Shown here: piece after piece, positions 57,873 through 64,000 of the stretch
Layout of the letters: each line of letters begins with the position of its first letter
Position numbering within the stretch: the first letter of the stretch is position 1
Assembly: GCA_034521225.1 (NCBI GenBank)
Contig: JAXHMR010000008.1
Span: 9,855 to 73,854 of the forward strand
Reading direction: 5' to 3'
Length of the DNA: 64,000 bases
DNA from: Woeseia sp034521225
Lineage (GTDB): Bacteria; Pseudomonadota; Gammaproteobacteria; Steroidobacterales; Woeseiaceae
The notes under the pieces: generated by a model
What the model was told of the DNA's origin: nothing
Databases searched by the model: none
What the model saw: only the letters and a program-made list of their open reading frames with translations
Position numbers and translations under genes: made by a program

Positions 57873-58244
57873 TCAGGCAGGCGGGCCGCGGGGCTCATAG
57901 TTGACGCGGGAAACGCTGGCAAAGAAATAGACAGGGAGCGCGGCCACTGCATACCCGTCGGGCGTAATGTCAGGCTGCCAGTGATTGTCCGTCGCGGCAG
58001 CCGACAGCAACATATGGCCGACAGGGCATCTATGATCATCATCCCGGTCGTGCTGATGATCGTGCCCACCGTCGCCGGAGAGAATCTGCATGAACTCGGC
58101 AGACACACCCTCCGGACAAAACTCGAACAACAGGCCACTGCCTGCGCCGGCGGGCATGTACCCGGCAGGAATAGCTGCCTGCAGCAGAATTGCCGCTGCG
58201 GGCAGCAGCAACAGTTTGCGGCCAATGTTTCCAAATCTTTTCAC
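57873..58244 (-). CDS. DUF2946-family small exported protein
   Basis: A 123-residue protein with a signal peptide (LLLLPAAAILLQAAIPAGY) and GYMPAGAGSGLLFEFCPEG. A histidine-rich segment (GGHDHQHDRDDDHRCPVGHM) follows, then a hydrophobic C-terminal segment. GYMP, one cysteine before the His cluster and CPVGHM after it are DUF2946 hallmarks and look metal-binding. Upstream of and same direction as the TonB receptor, so one operon. Confidence 0.75.
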   Translation of the reverse strand: MKRFGNIGRKLLLLPAAAILLQAAIPAGYMPAGAGSGLLFEFCPEGVSAEFMQILSGDGGHDHQHDRDDDHRCPVGHMLLSAAATDNHWQPDITPDGYAVAALPVYFFASVSRVNYEPRGPPA

Positions 58245-58696
58245 GGGAATGGGAATATACCAGATCGAATTGCTGCCGTTGTCAGCCTCTCAGGCAAGGC
58301 TGCAATGCTGATATGCGTCCGTCATCGAGGAATCACAGGTGCCGGTGGTTCTAATCCTGCTATTTCAAGCTCGGGGTGTATGCCAGCAACAATAGTGCAT
58401 TGCGAATTGTCGCGGGGCCCTTGCGCATCATTTGTCCTCGTTGGCACAGCTCTTTGGGGCCATTTTGTCGACAAACCTCAACCCGGTCTGCTGTGGATAT
58501 TACCTATGGAGCAGACCGGATATGCCGATAGAACTTCCCACACTGTCAGTATAGGCCACGAAAAAGCTTGACGGATCAACACTATAGCAATGCATGTTGC
58601 ATGCTCGGACCCGTGCCGCCGACTTCGATTGCCCCCGCGTAGTGTTCGTCGTTGAGCGCCTGCGATGACATGGATATTGACCCACGTAACGACTGA
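58245..58696. other. 452-bp intergenic stretch
   Basis: Between the DUF2946 start and the end of the efflux permease I see no coding frame with recognisable content and no RNA gene. It should contain the promoter of the DUF2946/receptor operon. I see no clear Fur- or Zur-type palindrome. Confidence 0.5.
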
Positions 58697-59907
58697 TTAT
58701 TCATGCCGGAGCGCGTCGATAGGGTTAAGTCGGGCAGCTTTGCGGGCGGGAACCAGGCCAAAGATGATCCCGATGATCACGGAAAAGGAAAATCCGAGAG
58801 CCATTACACCCGGGGATACAAAAAACGGCATGTCCAGATACCAGCTGGTGAGCCAGGTTCCCCCGAGCTCGAACTGACAAGTCCTGCAATTCCGCCGATG
58901 GTGGATAGCACAATCGCTTCAACCAGAAATTGTATCAGTACATCTCGCATTCGCGCCCCGATCGCGAGCCGTATGCCGATCTCGCGGGTGCGCTCGGTCA
59001 CCGATACGAGCATGATATTCATTATTCCGATACCCCCGACCAATAAACTGACAGCGGCAATTGCCCCTATCAATATCGTGAGCGTGTTGGTCGTTTGTTC
59101 CAGTGCGTCAGCGATGTCCTGTGTGTCCCGCACGTAGAAATCGTCATCTTCGCCAGTGCCTATATGACGTCGCTGGCGCAACAGGGATTCGATGTCTGCC
59201 TGTACGCGCCCGGTAGTGCCGTCGACCAGCGCTGATACATAGATGGACTGCACGTCCAGGCTTCCTGCGAGGCGCCGTTGTACAGCCTTGATAGGCATCA
59301 GGATCGTCTTGTCTCGATCCTGACCCATTGACTCACCTTTCTCTTCGAGCACACCAATGACCTGGCAGGCCGTTCTGCCGACGCGAAGTGTGGTTCCCAG
59401 TGGCTCTTGCCCCAGGTACATTTCCTCGATCAGCGTTTTTCCGATGATGCAAACTGCGGCGCCTGCCGTTAGTTCGCCTGCCTCGAATTTACGGCCGTAC
59501 TCGACAGCGTGATTTCGTACCTCAAAGTAATCGTTGGTGGTGCCCTCGACGGGAATTGTCTCGTTGGCGTTGCCGAACACCACGGTTGCGTTCCTGGTAA
59601 TTGCTGGTGCGATACGGATACCGGCGACATCTTGCCGAATCGCCTCTACATCCGCCATATCGAAGGGTTCTGCGGAGGTCCTGGTGCCGCCAGGTCCGCG
59701 CTGGGAAGTTCCTGGCATGACGAAAAGCAGATTGGAACCGATGCTGGCTATCTGTTCGGTCACGCTACGAGTCGCTGATTGACCAAGATGGACCATGGCT
59801 ACAACACTCGCCACACCGATGATGATGCCCAGTGTAGTCAGGAACGAGCGCAGCTTGTTGCGACCTATTGCCTGCATGGCCATCGCGAGGATATCGAATG
59901 TCCTCAC
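58697..59907 (-). CDS. MacB-like ABC permease (one frameshift near C-terminus)
   Basis: GTG 59907 overlaps the ATPase stop. The start AMQAIGRNKLRSFLTTLGII and IGVASVVAMVHLGQSATRSV is the MacB-type first helix, followed by a periplasmic MacB_PCD domain (residues 60-250) and ALEQTTNTLTILIGAIAAVS, GGIGIMNIMLVSVTERTREI, the family motif. An indel near 58860 precedes the last helix and end ARLNPIDALRHE at 58697. About 403 residues. It works with the ATPase and adaptor of this operon to export a substrate from the periplasm. Confidence 0.88.
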
Positions 59908-60649
59908 TGGAGTATCTCGGCCGGGGGGCTGTCCCTGATCAGTCTGCCATCGACAAAGTAGAGTACGCGTTCGGCGTAGGCAGCGATGTGGGGCTCATGC
60001 AGTCACCATGACAATGGTGATGTTTCTCCTCTTTCCTGGTCGATGTCAGCAACCCCATGATGTCGTTTGCCGTTGCCGTATCCAGGTTTCCGGTGGGCTC
60101 GTCGGCCAGCAGCAATGACGGTTCGGTTACGAGGGCACGAGCAATGGCAACCCGCTGTTGCTGGCCACCTGAAAGTTGGTTCGGTACAGCGGTTGCCCGA
60201 TCCAGGAGGCCCACGGACCTGAGTGCGTCGAGGGCCCGTTCTTGCCGGCGGGAACGCTTCACCCCGTCGTAGACGAGGGGCAGCTCGACATTGCCAACCG
60301 CACTGACCCTCGGCAGCAAATTGAAACTCTGGAAAACAAAGCCCATGTAGTGACGTCGCAGCAGGGCAAGTTCGTCCCGGCCGAGCTCGCCCACAGCGAC
60401 TCCATGGAATAGATACTGTCCCGATGTCGGTACATCCAGGCAGCCCAGGATGTTCATACATGTCGACTTGCCCGAACCACTTGGACCCATCACCGCTACG
60501 AACTCACCAGCACGAATCGTCAGGTCGACTCCGTCCAGGGCCCGTACTTCGGCGAAGCCGCTACCATAAATCTTTCTGATCCCGACCATCTGCAGGATGG
60601 GTGGCGCCACAGGTTGTGGCGGGATGGTATTTGCGCGGATCTGCGCCAT
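59904..60649 (-). CDS. MacB-like ABC ATPase (frameshift near C-terminus)
   Basis: ATG 60649 is two bases after the adaptor stop. Walker A GPSGSGKST, Q-loop FVFQSFNLLPRV, signature LSGGQQQRVAIARALV and Walker B LLLADEPTGNLD are all present. An indel near 60020 shifts the frame; the true end YFVDGRLIRDSPPAEILQ has TGA at 59904-59906. About 248 residues. In many species this is fused to the permease; here it is a separate chain. Confidence 0.9.
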
Positions 60650-60651
60650 CC

Positions 60652-61905
60652 CTAGGACGTGTCCGCGCCGGACCGGACGCCGGTGAGAATTTCGTCACCT
60701 TCCCCGAGCTCGTCGCTCAGAACCTCCGTGTAGTGCCCATCGGTGTGTCCGGTACGTAATAGCACGCGCTGTGGTGTTCCGTCCTGCAGCACCCACACTG
60801 AATTGCTCGCACCGGTTGTCTGCACATCTGACCGCATTCCGGGAGGGCCGAGAAGCATGCCGCCGCCGAGATCATTACTGGGTGGCCGGAATCTGAGCGC
60901 CAGATTGGGAACCCGTAGTACTTGCTTGCGCGTTCCTGTAGTGATGGTAGCAGTAGCCGTCATCCCGGGCTGAAGCAGCCCATCCGTGTTGTCGACACTG
61001 AGTACTGTGGTGTAGGTGACAACGTTGTTCTCGACGGTCGGGTAAAGATAGACCTTGAGTACTTCGGCATTGAAATCCCGGCCTGGCCACGCATCGACCG
61101 TGAAGTTTGCTGTCTGGCCCGCCGTGACGAGGCCAACATCGGCCTCATCCAGGGCGACATGCAGTTCCATCTGGCGCAGGTCTTCCGCCAGCAGAAATAA
61201 TTCCGGTGTCTGGAAATTGGCGGCGACGGCATTACCGGGTTCGATATTTCGCTGCAGAACGACACCGTTGATCGGGAAAGTGATAACTGTTTTGGCAAGC
61301 CGGGTCTTCGCCACCGAAACAGACGCTTCCGCCTCACGCACGGAGGCTTGGGCGAAAGCGAGCCTGGCAGCAGCACGTTTGCGAGCGGCACGGGCGCTGT
61401 CCAGGTTGGCCTGTGACGCCGAACCCCGCCCGACCACTACTTCAATGCGCGCTTCATCGAGTAATGCTTCCTCGAGACTTGCCTCGTTCTCCGCAACCGA
61501 CGCCATCGCCAAAGCAAGCCGGGCCTCGGACTGCTCGAGATTGACTGTTAGTTCCTCAGCGTCGAACCGGGCCAGGATCTCGCCTTTTTCCACGGTATCA
61601 TTCTCGGCGACCATCACCTGGATAATGAGGCCCGAGATTTCAGCGCCAACAGTGATCTCGCTTTTCGGCTCCAGATTACCCGTTGCCGTCGCGGTCAATA
61701 CCATGTCCCCACGGTCGACAACGTGTGTTTGCCAGGAAACCTTCTCATCTTTGGGCCAAAGCCACCACGCCATGACGCCGCCGACGACGACAACCGCCAG
61801 ACCCCAGATCACGAAATCAAGCAGACTCCGGGTATGCTCGGTATAGATTGTTTCGCGCACCTCTTGGGCCATTTCTTTCAAGGTCGCATCGTCATCCGTG
61901 GTCAT
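60652..61905 (-). CDS. MacA/HlyD-like periplasmic adaptor
   Basis: An intact 417-residue protein. One N-terminal helix (LDFVIWGLAVVVVGGVMAWW) precedes the lipoyl half (ATATGNLEPKSEITVGAEIS, GLIIQVMVAENDTVEKGEIL), a long coiled-coil hairpin of about 100 residues, the second lipoyl half (TFPINGVVLQRNIEPGNAV) and beta-barrel (VDAWPGRDFNAEVLKVYLYP). It links the ABC permease to an outer-membrane channel not encoded here. First gene of the leftward operon; the 243 bases to 62149 hold divergent promoters. Confidence 0.9.
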   Translation of the reverse strand: MTTDDDATLKEMAQEVRETIYTEHTRSLLDFVIWGLAVVVVGGVMAWWLWPKDEKVSWQTHVVDRGDMVLTATATGNLEPKSEITVGAEISGLIIQVMVAENDTVEKGEILARFDAEELTVNLEQSEARLALAMASVAENEASLEEALLDEARIEVVVGRGSASQANLDSARAARKRAAARLAFAQASVREAEASVSVAKTRLAKTVITFPINGVVLQRNIEPGNAVAANFQTPELFLLAEDLRQMELHVALDEADVGLVTAGQTANFTVDAWPGRDFNAEVLKVYLYPTVENNVVTYTTVLSVDNTDGLLQPGMTATATITTGTRKQVLRVPNLALRFRPPSNDLGGGMLLGPPGMRSDVQTTGASNSVWVLQDGTPQRVLLRTGHTDGHYTEVLSDELGEGDEILTGVRSGADTS

Positions 61906-62148
61906 CCGGGGCGCTCAACTCTGTTATCGGTAGCGGATTAAGCGGTTGATATGTGGCTGTCAGTATTCAGGTTCATTGATATTGTCAAAGCCAGTGTGCC
62001 TTGATGGCCATTCGTATTTGTACCGATCCGGGCCATATCTGAAACCGGGCATGATTTAGTATCATAGAATATAAAACCGACCTGTCAGTTGGCGCTCGTC
62101 TTCGCGTCAGACAGCCGTTTCACGTTTACCCGCTGAGGGGGAAGTAAC

Positions 62149-62727
62149 ATGAAGAGCGTCCGAATGGCTTTGCTACGTAGTCTCTTACTGCTGTCAGTTG
62201 GCACTTTCAGCATGCCGATTCAGGCAGATGACGACCCGCGACTGGCAGACAGCCGGGAGATCGTGAAGGAATTCGCCGGCCGCTTGCAGGCCGCCTTGCA
62301 ATCCGCGGTATCGAGTGGTGGGCCCGCGAATGCAATCGGCGTTTGCAAAGATGTCGCACCGGCCATTGCGTCAGAGCTCTCGCGCGAGCGCGGCGCGGCA
62401 GTCAGTCGTACGAGTCTGCGCTTGCGCAACCCGGCTAATCTCCCGCGAGACTGGCAGTTCGATGTCCTGCGGAAATTTGATGATCGCAAAGCGACAGATA
62501 CCGCGCCCGAGTTCTACGAAAGCCGTCCCGACGGCCAATTCCGCTACATGAAGGCCATACCGACTGGCGGACTTTGCCTGGCCTGCCACGGTAGCGAGAT
62601 CCCCGCCGAGGTGGGCGAGCTGCTGGACGAGCACTATCCGCATGACCGTGCCCGCGGTTATGCCGCAGGCGATATTCGCGGTGCATTCAGTATTGTGTGG
62701 CCAGCGCCGATACAGACGGACAAATGA
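62149..62727 (+). CDS. DUF3365 monoheme cytochrome-like protein
   Basis: An intact 192-residue exported protein: signal peptide (ALLRSLLLLSVGTFSMPIQA), then a DUF3365/Tll0287-like domain (SSGGPANAIGVCKDVAPAIA, RTSLRLRNPANLPRDWQFD) and one heme site GGLCLACHGSEIP near residue 143. RGYAAGDIRGAFSIVWP is the family end. Such domains act as heme-based sensors or small electron carriers in the periplasm. It could deliver electrons, but no link to the Mtr genes 9 kb away is shown. Confidence 0.87.
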   Translation: MKSVRMALLRSLLLLSVGTFSMPIQADDDPRLADSREIVKEFAGRLQAALQSAVSSGGPANAIGVCKDVAPAIASELSRERGAAVSRTSLRLRNPANLPRDWQFDVLRKFDDRKATDTAPEFYESRPDGQFRYMKAIPTGGLCLACHGSEIPAEVGELLDEHYPHDRARGYAAGDIRGAFSIVWPAPIQTDK

Positions 62728-62806
62728 TCCTGTTCAGCGGCTCTTCTTCACGCCCGGAGAGGACACTGAGCATCGTGTCGAGGTTTGAGGTGGATGCCCG
62801 ACACCC

Positions 62807-64000
62807 ATGATTGACGACCTGCAATGGAGTTATCAACTGGCGGTGGCACTGGCCATCGGTCTGCTGGTCGGTATCGAGCGCGGCTGGGATCGGCGGGAGG
62901 CCGAAGAGGGTCAGCGAACCGCTGGCGTGAGGACCTTTGGCTTGATGGGAATGTCGGTGGCCTGGCAGGGCTGGTCGGCATTAAGGCGGACTGATTCCGG
63001 CCAGTCTGATGTTTATTGGCGTGGCCGGATTTCTGTCAGTGACTGTACGCCCTGGATGTGCGCAAGCACGGCGACCTGGGAGCCACGACCGAAATTGCGG
63101 CCCTGACAACCTTCGTGCTGGCGACGATGGCCGGATTGGGACACCTGGTGATTGCCTCGGCGGCTGCGGTCGTAATGGTCGTGCTGCTGGGTGCAAAGAG
63201 CTTGCTGCACGACTGGCTGGAGCAACTGCGCCGTCCGGAACTCGTAGCCGCGGCCAAACTGCTGGTCATTTCGGTGGTTCTGCTGCCGTTATTGCCCAAC
63301 CAGGGCTACGGCCCCTGGCAGAGCCTGAATCCCTACGTGATCTGGTGGATGGTGGTATTGGTAGCCGGATTATCGTTCGTCGGCTACTTTGCCGTGCGCC
63401 TGGCCGGTGCGCGCGCCGGTATCGCCTTTACCGCCTTGTTCGGGGGAATGGCGTCATCGACTGCCGTCACGCTGCACCTGTCCCGTCTGGCGGCCCGGGC
63501 GCGCCAATCATCGTTTGCTGGCCGGCGGTATTCTGCTGGCTTGCGGCATAATGTTTCCACGCTTGCTGCTGGTAGCGGTAATAATCAATCCCGCGCTGTG
63601 GTCCAGCCTGGTCGTGCCGGTGACCGTGATGTCGATTCTGGTGTTGGGGCCGGCGTTCTGGCTGGTTGGTCGACCAGACGGTGAGGTCAATGCTGATAAC
63701 CTGCTGCCGACCAATCCATTGGAATTGACGTCGGCCCTGGCATTTGGCGCATTGCTGGCTGCAATCATGCTGTTGGGCAAGGCGCTGACAGAATGGTTCG
63801 GAGACGCAGGTGTGTACGCGCTGGCTGCTGCATCGGGCGTGGCCGATGTGGACGCGATCAATCTCTCGTTGGCCGGCATGAGCCGGGATGACCTGGCGCT
63901 GGCAGTAGCCAGCCTGGGTATTCTGATCGCGGCCGCGGTCAATTCGCTGGTCAAGGCAGGCATCACTGTTTTTTCGGCGAAGCGGTCGACCAGTGTGCCG
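62807..64000 (+). CDS. MgtC/DUF4010-family membrane protein (3' end outside window, frameshifted)
   Basis: ATG 62807 starts QLAVALAIGLLVGIERGWDR, the MgtC/SapB-type first helix with GLLVGIERG. After indels near 62960 and 63030 the frame reads LGATTEIAALTTFVLATMAG, HLVIASAAAVVMVVLLGAKS and, later, LLVISVVLLPLLPNQGYGPW and GITVFSAKR at the window edge. About ten hydrophobic segments in all. This is the MgtC/DUF4010 arrangement, with an MgtC half and a DUF4010 half. A third break lies near 63520. Function of the family is unclear; partial. Confidence 0.78.

Noticed and set aside
57981..58571. A 196-codon rightward open frame
   Set aside because: Mostly antisense to DUF2946; the remainder has no recognisable domain or start signal.
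1..64000. Programmed frameshifting or recoding as explanation for the many breaks
   Set aside because: No recurrent slippery site or downstream structure; breaks fall at random places in unrelated families, as expected of errors.
1..64000. CRISPR arrays, rRNA or tRNA genes, insertion sequences, phage genes
   Set aside because: No regular direct repeats, no tRNA-like cloverleaf or rRNA sequence, and no transposase, integrase or phage proteins were recognised.

Overview
The window is GC-rich (about 60%), densely coded DNA from a Gram-negative bacterium, most likely a marine or sediment gammaproteobacterium. The evidence is two TonB-dependent receptors, an MtrCAB-type outer-membrane electron conduit, patatin-like lipoproteins, a HutC-type repressor and BlaI/M56 genes. 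I see no rRNA, tRNA, CRISPR array or intact insertion sequence. Many conserved genes are broken by single-base frameshifts, worst at 1-9 kb and 19-28 kb, while others (for example 9972-11171, 12611-14233, 41676-46186 and 48158-51380) are intact. I read most of the lesions as sequence errors in an uncorrected long-read or low-coverage assembly. A few larger lesions at 30-33 kb and 54-55 kb look like real or assembly-made deletions. Coordinates of broken genes are given as the full reconstructed span.

Layout. 0-14 kb: a TPR-sulfotransferase, then two paralogous modules, each with two PYROXD2/phytoene-desaturase-like FAD oxidoreductases and one GcvT-like folate protein. An AraC regulator with a SnoaL-like N-terminus lies between them; an MFS transporter and a convergent membrane-anchored FMN glutamate-synthase-like protein follow. 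My hypothesis is a split oxidative demethylase/one-carbon transfer system. 14-18.7 kb: an AhpD-like protein, a TetR regulator with two matching operator-like sites, DoxX, a redoxin, a BASS transporter and a second AhpD-like protein. 18.8-24.5 kb: a third AhpD-like protein and a HutC-type repressor, divergent from an NSS transporter and a TonB-dependent receptor; two matching palindromes mark this as a small regulon.

24.7-31 kb: a small membrane protein, a ferric-reductase-like membrane protein, BlaI plus an M56 peptidase fused to ankyrin repeats, a GMC oxidoreductase with a Tat-type small partner, and the remains of a LytS/LytTR system and a PQQ dehydrogenase. 31-39 kb: flavodoxin, a shortened Na+/H+ antiporter, two patatin phospholipases, a DUF3179 protein and a hybrid histidine kinase. 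39-48 kb: DUF222-HNH endonuclease, YpfJ-type zinc peptidase, a four-gene Sel1/VWA/ABC cluster and an AsmA-like DUF748 protein.

48-53.5 kb: mtrC-mtrA-mtrB-like genes encoding a decaheme lipoprotein, a periplasmic decaheme cytochrome and an outer-membrane barrel, together an extracellular electron transfer conduit. 53.5-55.7 kb: a ccdAB toxin-antitoxin pair with a palindromic operator, an amidase remnant, a truncated antiporter and a DUF302 protein. 55.7-64 kb: a TonB receptor with a DUF2946 partner (possibly copper), a MacAB-like tripartite efflux operon, a DUF3365 monoheme protein and a partial MgtC/DUF4010 membrane protein.
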